The notes under the pieces: model-generated
What the model saw: only the letters and a program-made list of their open reading frames with translations
Databases searched by the model: none
What the model was told of the DNA's origin: nothing
In this document: piece by piece, positions 1 through 5,899 of the stretch
Numbering within the stretch: position 1 is the first letter of the stretch
Layout: each line of letters begins with the position of its first letter
NCBI GenBank assembly: GCA_903886165.1
Contig: CAISLL010000250.1
Coordinates: forward strand, 1-7,540
Direction: 5' to 3'
DNA from: an uncultured beta proteobacterium
Lineage (GTDB): Bacteria > Pseudomonadota > Gammaproteobacteria > Burkholderiales > Burkholderiaceae_C
Length of the DNA: 7,540 nucleotides
Position numbers and translations under genes: made by a program

Positions 1-31
1 TATTGGAGTGTAAGTACCTGATTCACCAATG

Positions 32-67
32 AAAAAGGCCTCCGAGTATCACTACTTGGAGGCCTTT
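32..67 (-). terminator. Intrinsic terminator after tRNA-Thr
   Basis: The sequence shows a near-perfect inverted repeat. AAAGGCCTCC at 34-43 pairs with GGAGGCCTTT at 58-67. The stem continues inward through one G-U pair and AGTA/TACT, giving about 15 base pairs around a 4-nt TCAC loop. Read on the minus strand, the stem is followed at once by five T residues (A at 32-36 on the plus strand), the layout of a Rho-independent terminator. It lies 11 nt beyond the tRNA CCA end, so it probably ends the tRNA transcript and any read-through from sspAB. On the plus strand the trailing T run is only three bases, so minus-strand use is favoured. Confidence 0.9.
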
Positions 68-78
68 AGACTGTCTAC

Positions 79-154
79 TGGTGCCGATTATCGGATTCGA
101 ACTGATGACCTACCGCTTACAAGGCGGTTGCTCTACCAACTGAGCTAAATCGGC
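79..154 (-). tRNA. tRNA-Thr (anticodon UGU)
   Basis: Read on the minus strand this is a complete 76-nt cloverleaf with an encoded CCA end (79-81) and discriminator A (82). The acceptor arms GCCGATT and AATCGGC pair fully. The D stem is GCTC/GAGC, and the anticodon stem ACCGC/GCGGT encloses the loop CTTGTAA, giving anticodon TGT, which reads ACA threonine codons. The T loop is TTCGAAT. The T stem ATCAG/CCGAT holds one A-C mismatch at the 52-62 position. The gene lies 41 nt downstream of sspB on the same strand. A TAGAAT box at 164-169 could be its own -10 element, but I see no convincing -35, so co-transcription with sspAB and processing is an alternative. Confidence 0.96.
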
Positions 155-195
155 GAAGCTGGGATTCTACCCAACTTTTTGTGCATTTTCCCGTG

Positions 196-690
196 CTACT
201 TGATTCGTGTCAGCGACGGCCGAGGGCCGGGCTTGGGAGAGTCAGGCGCTTGTGGCGCCTTGACTGACAGGTCTTTGTCAGCACCCTTGTGCACAGGGGC
301 CAAACGGGCTGCCTTGGGCTTGGCAGCCTTCTTCACTTGCGCGTCTGTCGGCTTGCCCTCAGGCTTTTCGCCACGCGGAAACGCCATGCCCTGCCCATTT
401 TCCCTGGCAAAGATCGCAACGACCTGGTCTATTGGCACAAAAATGTCGCGCACCACACCGCCAAATCGTGCCTTGAATTCGAGGAATTCATTGCCCAGCT
501 GCAGCCCGGTGGTGGCGTCAAAACTGATGTTCAGGACAATTTCGCCGTCCTTCACAAACTCGCGTGGCACCTGAACCGTGTTGTCCACCAGCACGGTGAC
601 ATAGGGAGTCAAGCCGTTGTCACAACACCACTCGTGCAAAGCCCGAATCAGGTAGGGACGGGTTGACGTGGTCTGTACATCTTCTGTCAT
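196..690 (-). CDS. sspB: ClpXP protease specificity-enhancing factor SspB
   Basis: SspB is a cytoplasmic adaptor that binds ssrA-tagged and some other substrates and tethers them to the ClpX unfoldase for degradation by ClpP. The predicted protein has 164 residues. An N-terminal folded domain of about 105 residues starts with the family-typical RPYLIRALHEWCCDNGLTPY. A Lys/Ala/Pro-rich, probably disordered linker of about 50 residues follows. The last eight residues, RPSLTRIK, match the ClpX-binding tail of SspB proteins (E. coli ends in a similar RPxLxxxK sequence). I chose the ATG at 690 because a GGAG box lies 8 nt upstream. The in-frame GTG at 699 overlaps that box and cannot use it. The gene starts 18 nt after the sspA stop, so the two are almost certainly co-transcribed. 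The sspA-sspB pairing is common in beta- and gammaproteobacteria. Confidence 0.95.
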   Translation of the reverse strand: MTEDVQTTSTRPYLIRALHEWCCDNGLTPYVTVLVDNTVQVPREFVKDGEIVLNISFDATTGLQLGNEFLEFKARFGGVVRDIFVPIDQVVAIFARENGQGMAFPRGEKPEGKPTDAQVKKAAKPKAARLAPVHKGADKDLSVKAPQAPDSPKPGPRPSLTRIK

Positions 691-708
691 CACGGACACT
701 CCGAAGGT

Positions 709-1320
709 TTACTTGCGCATCACTTTTTCAGACGGTGTCAGTGCCTCGATGTAGGCAGGGCGTGAAAAAATTCGCTCAGCATATTTCAACAAGGGCGCTG
801 CGTTTTTGCTGAGCTCAATGCCATAGTAATCAAGACGCCAGAGCAGCGGTGCAATTGCCACGTCAAGCATCGAAAAACCGTCGCCCAGCATGTATTTGTT
901 CTTAAGGAAAACCGGTGCCAACTGCGTCAGCCGGTCACGAATGTGGGCGCGTGCTTTTTCCAATGCCTTTTCATTTGCCTTGGGCGAACGAATTTCGAGG
1001 GTCGAGACGTGGGTAAACAGTTCTTTTTCGAAATTAAGCAGAAAAAGCCTCACGCGGGCGCGATCAACCGGGTCGCCGGGCATCAGTTGCGGATGCGGAA
1101 AACGCTCGTCAATATACTCGTTGATGATGTTGGACTCATAAAGAATCAGGTCGCGCTCCACCAGAATCGGGACCTGACCGTAGGGGTTCATCACATTGAT
1201 ATCTTCAGGCTTGTTGTACAGGTCCACATCGCGAATTTCAAAATCCATGCCTTTTTCAAACAGGACAAAGCGGCAACGATGAGAATATGGGCAGGTTGTA
1301 CCCGAATAAAGCACCATCAT
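709..1320 (-). CDS. sspA: Stringent starvation protein A (GST-fold)
   Basis: SspA is an RNA-polymerase-associated regulator with a glutathione S-transferase fold, linked in E. coli to stationary-phase and acid stress. The 203-residue length fits the family. The N-terminal thioredoxin-like domain (about 1-75) has the cis-proline segment QVPIL (Pro51) and the Glu-Ser pair at 62-63. The Pro-His-Pro motif at 75-77, known from the conserved surface pocket of E. coli SspA, is intact. The C-terminal helical domain includes the typical APLLWRLDYYGIEL stretch. Residues 10-16 form CPYSHRC, a glutaredoxin-like site that E. coli SspA lacks. An AGGAG box lies 8 nt upstream of the ATG at 1320; a second ATG directly follows the first. 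The gene sits 106 nt after petC and 18 nt before sspB. Confidence 0.95.
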   Translation of the reverse strand: MMVLYSGTTCPYSHRCRFVLFEKGMDFEIRDVDLYNKPEDINVMNPYGQVPILVERDLILYESNIINEYIDERFPHPQLMPGDPVDRARVRLFLLNFEKELFTHVSTLEIRSPKANEKALEKARAHIRDRLTQLAPVFLKNKYMLGDGFSMLDVAIAPLLWRLDYYGIELSKNAAPLLKYAERIFSRPAYIEALTPSEKVMRK

Positions 1321-1333
1321 GGTGAAGGCTCCT

Positions 1334-1374
1334 AAAAAAGTAAAAGAGCGGGGGGCTGTTCACCCACCCACTCT
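1334..1374 (-). terminator. Terminator-like hairpin between petC and sspA
   Basis: On the minus strand the segment reads AGAGTGGGTGGG, a loop of about 8 nt, then CCCCCCGCTCT, followed by TTTTACTTTTTT. The stem has AGAG/CTCT, one U-G pair, three G-C pairs, one mismatch and two more G-C pairs. A GC-rich stem followed by a T-rich tract is the form of an intrinsic terminator, so petABC transcription probably ends here at least in part. The T tract stops only 13 nt before the sspA ATG, just ahead of its AGGAG box, leaving no room for a promoter after it. That suggests partial termination or attenuation rather than a clean operon boundary. Confidence 0.65.
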
Positions 1375-1379
1375 AAAGA

Positions 1380-1412
1380 ACCCGCACAGACACTTTGATG
1401 CAATGCGCGGGT
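1380..1412 (-). other. Second hairpin in the petC-sspA spacer
   Basis: ACCCGC at 1380-1385 pairs with GCGGGT at 1407-1412, giving a 6-bp stem with a loop of about 21 nt, starting 14 nt after the petC stop. On the minus strand it is followed by TTCTTT, a poor T tract, and then at once by the stronger hairpin at 1345-1374. It could protect the 3' end of petABC mRNA or be an auxiliary terminator. The long loop makes it only moderately convincing. Confidence 0.35.
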
Positions 1413-1426
1413 GAATGAATCAAATA

Positions 1427-2116
1427 TTACTTGACGTCTTTCCAGTAAGCTTTGTTCAGTTTCCATGTCAGGAAGCTCAAGACGGCCAGAAACGCCAGGA
1501 CCCAAATTCCCAGATTTTTGCGCGCCGTCTGGGCTGGCTCACCCATCCACTGCAAATAGTTCACCAGGTCACCAATGGTCTGGTCATATTGCGCCGGGGT
1601 CATGCCAGCTTGCATTTCCCACAACACATGAGGCATGGCCACGTTCGGGAACACATGGTTGTTCCAGCCAGTCGGTTTGGTTGGATCGGCATAAAAACCG
1701 CGCATGTAGGAATACAAATAGTCTGCACCGGTACCACCAGCGCCTGCTCGCGACCTGGCAATCACGGTCAGGTCAGGAGGATTGACACCAAACCAGGCTT
1801 TTGCCTGTTGCGGATCGATGGCGGCCTTCATGGTGTCACCGATCTTGGAATTGGTGACCAGGAGCTGGTCCTTGATTTGCTCGGGCGTCAGACCAATGTC
1901 TTGCAGGCGGTTATAGCGATTGAAAGCCGCCGAGTGGCAATTCAGGCAGTAGTTGACGAACACCTTGGCGCCATTTTGCAGCGCTGCCATGTCCTTGATC
2001 TTGTCCGGTGCCTTGTCCCATTTAACGCCACCCTCACTGGCATGCACAGTGGAAGCCATGCCAAGCGCGACGATGAGACCGAGAATAATTTTGTGAGTGA
2101 AGCCAATGATTTTCAT
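1427..2116 (-). CDS. petC: Cytochrome c1 subunit of cytochrome bc1 complex
   Basis: Cytochrome c1 takes electrons from the Rieske protein and passes them to soluble cytochrome c on the periplasmic side of the inner membrane. The 229-residue protein begins with a Sec signal peptide: Lys near the N-terminus, a hydrophobic core at about 9-22, and a likely cut after VHA at 26. The covalent haem site CLNCH is at 57-61. Met161, in VAMPHVLWE, is the likely axial haem ligand by comparison with other c1 proteins. The NPPDL segment at 112-116 is typical of the family. A single C-terminal membrane anchor (about 203-220, IWVLAFLAVLSFLTW) is followed by a short basic tail. A CGGAG box lies 8 nt before the ATG, and the gap from the petB stop is 15 nt, so it is the third gene of the petABC operon. 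Confidence 0.97.
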   Translation of the reverse strand: MKIIGFTHKIILGLIVALGMASTVHASEGGVKWDKAPDKIKDMAALQNGAKVFVNYCLNCHSAAFNRYNRLQDIGLTPEQIKDQLLVTNSKIGDTMKAAIDPQQAKAWFGVNPPDLTVIARSRAGAGGTGADYLYSYMRGFYADPTKPTGWNNHVFPNVAMPHVLWEMQAGMTPAQYDQTIGDLVNYLQWMGEPAQTARKNLGIWVLAFLAVLSFLTWKLNKAYWKDVK

Positions 2117-2131
2117 AGTGTGTTCTCCGGA

Positions 2132-3532
2132 TCAGTGCGCTGTGTAAGTGACGCGATCAGGGACTTGTTTGAATGTCCCCAACCGGCTCCACCAAGGCAT
2201 CAGCAGGAAGAAACCGAAATAGAACAGTGTTCCCACTTGAGAAATACGCCCGGCAATCACAGAGACCGGCTGCGTACCCAAGTAACCAATCACGAAGAAG
2301 TTGATGACAAACACAGCGTACAGGTATTTGTGCCAGCTCGGGCGGTAACGCATTGACTTCACCTCGCTGTTATCCAGCCAAGGCAGGAAGAACAAGATCA
2401 CAACCCCACCGCCCATGGCGACCACACCCCAGAATTTGGCGTCAATGGTCAGCATCATGGCGACCACAACCACTGCCCCACCCACAATCACCGCCTTGAA
2501 CACGGCAGGCATCTTGCCTTTGACAACAGCCAACACGGCACCAATCACCACACAGGCCATCAGCACGTACATCATTTCGGCAGTCACGGCGCGCAGCAAG
2601 GTGTAGAAAGGAGTGAAGTACCAGACGGGCGCAATGTGCAACGGGGTCTGGAACGGATCAGCCGGGATGAAGTTGTTGTACTCAAGGAAGTAGCCGCCCA
2701 TTTCAGGGGCGAAAAACACAATCGCCGAGAACACAAACAAGAAGACGCTGACACCAAACACGTCGTGCACCGAGTAGTACGGGTGAAACGGAATGCCATC
2801 CAGAGGCTTTCCATTGGCATCCTTGTTGGCCTTGATTTCGACGCCATCAGGGTTGTTGGAGCCCACTTCATGCAAGGCAATGATGTGCGCCACGACCAAA
2901 CCGAGCAAGACCAGCGGCACAGCGATCACGTGGAAACTGAAGAAGCGGTTCAGTGTGGCATCACCCACCACAAAGTCGCCACGTATCAGCAAGGCCAGGT
3001 CTGGGCCAATGAACGGAATGGCCGAGAACAAATTCACGATCACCTGGGCACCCCAGTAACTCATTTGACCCCAGGGCAGCAGGTAGCCCATGAAAGCCTC
3101 GGCCATCAGGGCCAGGAAAATACCGCAGCCAAACAACCAGATCAACTCTCGTGGTTTGCGGTAGCTGCCATACATCAGACCTCGGAACATGTGCAGATAA
3201 ACCACCACAAAGAAGGCTGACGCACCTGTCGAGTGCAAGTAACGAATCAGCCAGCCCCAAGGCACATCACGCATGATGTACTCAACTGACGCAAAGGCCA
3301 GCGCAGCGTCCGGTTTGTAATGCATGACCAAAAAAATACCGGTCACGATCTGAATCACCAGCACCAACAGTGACAACGAGCCAAAGATGTACCAGAAATT
3401 AAAGTTTTTGGGTGCGTAGTACTCACTCATGTGCTCCTTGAAGAGCTTGGAGAGAGGAAAACGGTTGTCAATCCAGTTGAGCGTTTTTTCGCCAGCGGAC
3501 GCGTTCGGGGAGATTTCGTGGAAAGTCGCCAT
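2132..3532 (-). CDS. petB: Cytochrome b subunit of cytochrome bc1 complex
   Basis: This integral membrane subunit carries the two b haems and both quinone sites (Qo and Qi) of the bc1 complex. At 466 residues it is longer than the roughly 380-residue mitochondrial protein because of an internal loop (about 225-255) and extra hydrophobic C-terminal segments. Haem-ligand histidines are His100 and His114 in helix B (RYLHSTG, VYLHMFRG) and His201 and His216 in helix D (FHVIAVP, AHIIALHEVGSNNP). The Qo-site motif reads PVWY at 302-305 within HIAPVWYFTPFYTLLRA, where mitochondria and alphaproteobacteria have PEWY. The GYLLPWGQMSYW segment (149-160) is typical of the Qo region. The start at 3532 is supported by AAGGA 8 nt upstream, which overlaps the petA stop; the gap between the two genes is 11 nt. 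Confidence 0.98.
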   Translation of the reverse strand: MATFHEISPNASAGEKTLNWIDNRFPLSKLFKEHMSEYYAPKNFNFWYIFGSLSLLVLVIQIVTGIFLVMHYKPDAALAFASVEYIMRDVPWGWLIRYLHSTGASAFFVVVYLHMFRGLMYGSYRKPRELIWLFGCGIFLALMAEAFMGYLLPWGQMSYWGAQVIVNLFSAIPFIGPDLALLIRGDFVVGDATLNRFFSFHVIAVPLVLLGLVVAHIIALHEVGSNNPDGVEIKANKDANGKPLDGIPFHPYYSVHDVFGVSVFLFVFSAIVFFAPEMGGYFLEYNNFIPADPFQTPLHIAPVWYFTPFYTLLRAVTAEMMYVLMACVVIGAVLAVVKGKMPAVFKAVIVGGAVVVVAMMLTIDAKFWGVVAMGGGVVILFFLPWLDNSEVKSMRYRPSWHKYLYAVFVINFFVIGYLGTQPVSVIAGRISQVGTLFYFGFFLLMPWWSRLGTFKQVPDRVTYTAH

Positions 3533-3543
3533 GTTCTTGATCC

Positions 3544-4158
3544 TTAGGCCTTTTTGTCTGCACCAATAAGAAGCTTGGTGTCTGAGAGATACATGTGCGG
3601 CGGCACTTCAAGGTTATCAGGGGCCGGCTTGTTCTTGTACACACGCCCCGCCAGATCAAAAGTGGAGCCGTGGCACGGACAAAAAAATCCGCCTTGCCAG
3701 TCGTCCGGCAACGAGGGTTGTGCACCAGTCTTGAATTTGTCGGAAGGTGAGCAACCCAAATGGGTACAAATACCGACGAGTACCAAATACTCGGGCTTGA
3801 TCGAGCGGGTTTCATTGCGCGCGTACTCAGGCGCTTGCTCAGCAGGTTTACGCTCCGACTTCGGGTCCACCAACTGGTCATTGAGTTTGGGCAAAGCCGC
3901 CAACTGCTCCGGTGTGCGGCGCACAATCCAAACCGGCTTGCCGCGCCACTCCACGGTCATTTTTTCGCCAGGATTGAGACCTGAAATATCGGCCTCGACA
4001 GCAGCGCCGGCAGCTTTTGCACGCTCGGACGGCTGGAAAGAACTGACAAACGGGACAGCAGCCGCGATACCGCCCGCAGCACCGGCGCAGCCTGATGCAA
4101 TCAGCCAAGTCCGTTTGCTGGGATCAATACCGCCAGCATTGGCGAAAGTTTCACTCAT
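3544..4158 (-). CDS. petA: Rieske iron-sulfur subunit of cytochrome bc1 complex
   Basis: The Rieske protein accepts an electron from quinol at the Qo site and its mobile head passes it to cytochrome c1. The 204-residue protein has both cluster boxes: CTHLGC at 131-136 (ligands Cys131, His133) and CPCHGS at 160-165 (ligands Cys160, His163), with Cys136 and Cys162 as the expected disulfide. A hydrophobic N-terminal anchor spans about 18-40 and is preceded by SKRTWLIAS, a Tat-like signal with Lys-Arg instead of Arg-Arg. I chose the ATG at 4158 because GAGG lies 6 nt upstream; an in-frame TTG at 4170 is upstream of that box and unlikely. It is the first gene of petABC, and a perfect TATAAT box lies about 45 nt upstream of the start. 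Confidence 0.97.
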   Translation of the reverse strand: MSETFANAGGIDPSKRTWLIASGCAGAAGGIAAAVPFVSSFQPSERAKAAGAAVEADISGLNPGEKMTVEWRGKPVWIVRRTPEQLAALPKLNDQLVDPKSERKPAEQAPEYARNETRSIKPEYLVLVGICTHLGCSPSDKFKTGAQPSLPDDWQGGFFCPCHGSTFDLAGRVYKNKPAPDNLEVPPHMYLSDTKLLIGADKKA

Positions 4159-4202
4159 GGGAATCCTCAAATGGGAAGGTCGAAGTAGGTTTCTGCGGCG
4201 CG

Positions 4203-4231
4203 ATTATAGCCATGGGCATTTTTCACAAGAT
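4203..4231 (-). promoter_or_regulatory. Likely petABC promoter
   Basis: On the minus strand a perfect TATAAT hexamer lies at 4203-4208, placing transcription start near 4196 and giving a leader of about 38 nt before the petA ATG. The -35 is poorly defined. TTGTGA (4223-4228) matches four of six consensus bases but is only 14 nt away, while the hexamer at 17-nt spacing (4226-4231) is a poor match. The promoter may therefore need an activator. Position in the divergent petA-mscL spacer supports the call. Confidence 0.5.
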
Positions 4232-4254
4232 CGTCGAGAATACGCAGGCAGGTG

Positions 4255-4283
4255 TTGCCAAACCCACATTCAGACCGTATCTT
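4255..4283 (+). promoter_or_regulatory. Likely mscL promoter
   Basis: TTGCCA at 4255-4260 (five of six matches to the -35 consensus) is separated by exactly 17 nt from TATCTT at 4278-4283 (four of six matches to the -10 consensus). Transcription would start near 4290, leaving a leader of about 43 nt to the mscL ATG. A short dyad, GTATC (4277-4281) and GATAC (4288-4292), overlaps the -10 box and the predicted start. No experimental support is visible from sequence alone. Confidence 0.5.
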
Positions 4284-4332
4284 GGGTGATACTTGGTTCA
4301 TCTGTTCACAAACCAGCCTAAAGGACTACTCC

Positions 4333-4761
4333 ATGAGCATGATGACTGAATTCAAGGAATTCGCCGTAAAAGGCAATGTGATGGATCTCGCGGTCGGCGT
4401 GATCATCGGCGGCGCATTTGGAAAGATCGTCGAGTCAGTGGTTGGCGACATTGTGATGCCGGTAGTAGGCGCCATTTTTGGGAAAGTCGACTTCTCAAAC
4501 CTCTTTGTGGTTCTCGGGCAAGTGCCGGAAGGCACCGTGCGCACACTCGATGCATTAAAGAAAGCTGGCGTGCCGGTGCTCGCCTATGGCAACTTCGTCA
4601 CAGTCGCTGTCAATTTCACCATCTTGGCGTTCATCATCTTCATGATGGTGAAACAGATCAACCGGCTGAAAAAGGACACCCCACCGGCGCCTGTCGCGCC
4701 ACCAGTAACTGCTGAAGACGTGTTGTTGCTGCGTGAAATTCGCGACAGCCTGAAGAAATAG
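4333..4761 (+). CDS. mscL: Large-conductance mechanosensitive channel MscL
   Basis: MscL is a homopentameric inner-membrane channel that opens under high membrane tension and releases solutes during osmotic downshock. The 142-residue product has the family layout. An amphipathic N-terminus (MTEFKEFAVKGNVMDLAVGV) leads into pore-lining TM1 at about 16-45, with GVIIGGAFGKIVESVVGDI and MPVVGAIFG. A periplasmic loop of about 30 residues follows. TM2 (about 76-103) ends in MMVKQINRLKK. The C-terminal helix LLLREIRDSLKK forms the cytoplasmic bundle. I chose the ATG at 4333 because AAGGA sits 7 nt upstream and the N-terminus then matches the family; upstream in-frame codons would add non-homologous residues. 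It is a single gene, divergent from petA and convergent with pdxA. Confidence 0.97.
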   Translation: MSMMTEFKEFAVKGNVMDLAVGVIIGGAFGKIVESVVGDIVMPVVGAIFGKVDFSNLFVVLGQVPEGTVRTLDALKKAGVPVLAYGNFVTVAVNFTILAFIIFMMVKQINRLKKDTPPAPVAPPVTAEDVLLLREIRDSLKK

Positions 4762-4764
4762 GTT

Positions 4765-4802
4765 TCAGCCGCTCGTTGCGGCGTCTCGGCACGGGCGGCT
4801 GA
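4765..4802. other. Hairpin at the mscL-pdxA convergent junction
   Basis: TCAGCCGC at 4765-4772 is the exact reverse complement of GCGGCTGA at 4795-4802, with 22 nt between. An alternative inner stem, GCCGC (4768-4772) with GCGGC (4778-4782), shares the left arm. It starts just after the mscL stop and ends 16 nt before the pdxA stop, the expected place for a shared transcription end. Neither strand has a proper T tract after the stem, so it is not a canonical intrinsic terminator and may instead protect 3' ends. Confidence 0.45.
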
Positions 4803-4818
4803 CAACGGTGAGTGCCAT

Positions 4819-5898
4819 TCAGAGCGTTGCCGCACACAACTGCCGCGCCATGCGGATGGCTTCCACCAGACTGGAAGCATCCGCCACTCCCCTGCCCGCA
4901 ATGTCAAACGCGGTACCATGGTCCGGGCTGGTGCGAATCAGGGGCAAACCCAAGGTCACGTTGACGCCCTTTTCCACGCCCAGATACTTGACCGGTATCA
5001 AGCCCTGGTCATGGTACATGGCCACCACCACATCGAATTCACCTGCCTGTCCCGGCTTGCCGCGCGCCCGCATGAAAACAGTGTCGGGGGCCAACGGGTC
5101 GCTGGCCTGCACGCCCTGGCTGCGTGCTGCGAGCACCGCAGGCAAGATCACATCAAGCTCTTCGCGACCAAACAAGCCGCCCTCGCCTGCATGAGGATTG
5201 AGCCCGGCCACCCCAATTTTTGGCGCCCGCCCCAGCACCGCCTGCAATGACCGGTGTGTAATCAGCAGGGTTTGCAGCACGTTGTCATGCGTCACCGCCG
5301 CCAGCGCGTCGCGCAGCGACACATGTATGCTGACCAGGACCACGCGTAACTCGTCATTGGCCAGCATCATGCGCACCGGCAACTGTGACACCGGCGTATT
5401 CGTATGGGCCGCAGCCAAGGTCTGCAGCAACTCGGTATGCCCTGGAAAACTTGCCAGCCAACCACCAGCCATTGAGAGCGCAGCCTTGTTCAAGGGCGCC
5501 GTCACCACTGCAGCGACCTCACCCCGCAGCGCGGCATTGGCGGCCCACACCACAAAGTCACCAGCCATCCGACCTGCGCGTGCCGACAGGCGGCCAAATG
5601 GCACTGGCTCGGATTCGAGTGCCAGCGAAGATTCAATGGGCAGCACCGGCACACACAGGGGTGGGCAGTGCAACGCCTCCTGCGCGTCGGCCAAGACCAC
5701 CACCGGCAAACGAACAGCCCCGCCAGCCGCCACCGCAGCGGCACGCCGCACAGTGGCAACATCACCCACCACAAAGCACGCTGCGGTTTCCTGCGGCGCA
5801 GTCTGAAAGGCTTTGACGACGATTTCGGGGCCAATACCGGCGGCGTCTCCCATGGTGATCGCGATTGGCAGGGGTGGAATGGGTGTCGGTGTGCGCAT
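4819..5898 (-). CDS. pdxA: 4-hydroxythreonine-4-phosphate dehydrogenase PdxA
   Basis: PdxA oxidises 4-phosphohydroxy-L-threonine with NAD(P) in the DXP-dependent route to pyridoxal 5'-phosphate and acts in the cytoplasm as a metal-dependent dimer. The 359-residue product has the family motifs in order: ITMGDAAGIGPEI at 14-26, APLNKAAL at 134-141, GHTELL at 153-158 (substrate-binding His-Thr), GLNPHAGEGG at 232-241, MYHDQGLIP at 294-302, and RTSPDHGTAFDIAG at 322-335. By alignment with E. coli ligands His166, His211 and His266, the metal ligands should be His192, His236 and His296. The chosen ATG at 5898 comes one base after the nif3 stop (TGACATG) and has no clear Shine-Dalgarno box, so translational coupling is likely. 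An in-frame ATG at 5931 inside nif3 is a weaker alternative start. Confidence 0.95.
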   Translation of the reverse strand: MRTPTPIPPLPIAITMGDAAGIGPEIVVKAFQTAPQETAACFVVGDVATVRRAAAVAAGGAVRLPVVVLADAQEALHCPPLCVPVLPIESSLALESEPVPFGRLSARAGRMAGDFVVWAANAALRGEVAAVVTAPLNKAALSMAGGWLASFPGHTELLQTLAAAHTNTPVSQLPVRMMLANDELRVVLVSIHVSLRDALAAVTHDNVLQTLLITHRSLQAVLGRAPKIGVAGLNPHAGEGGLFGREELDVILPAVLAARSQGVQASDPLAPDTVFMRARGKPGQAGEFDVVVAMYHDQGLIPVKYLGVEKGVNVTLGLPLIRTSPDHGTAFDIAGRGVADASSLVEAIRMARQLCAATL

Positions 5899-5899
5899 G

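Noticed and set aside
1..31. Possible gene fragment or integration site beyond the tRNA terminator
   Set aside because: The stretch is too short to judge. I see no repeat of the tRNA 3' end, no integrase and no recognisable coding sequence.
1415..2356. A 313-residue open frame on the plus strand opposite petC and the end of petB
   Set aside because: It is antisense to two certain genes, has no recognisable domain, and its composition is that of a shadow frame of GC-rich coding DNA.
4252..4332. An upstream in-frame start for mscL
   Set aside because: The extra 27 residues are not MscL-like, would cover the promoter region, and the ATG at 4333 has a good AAGGA box.
5198..5816. Long plus-strand open frames opposite pdxA
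   Set aside because: They are Ser/Thr/Ala/Pro-rich shadow frames with no known domain, opposite a gene with a complete motif set.
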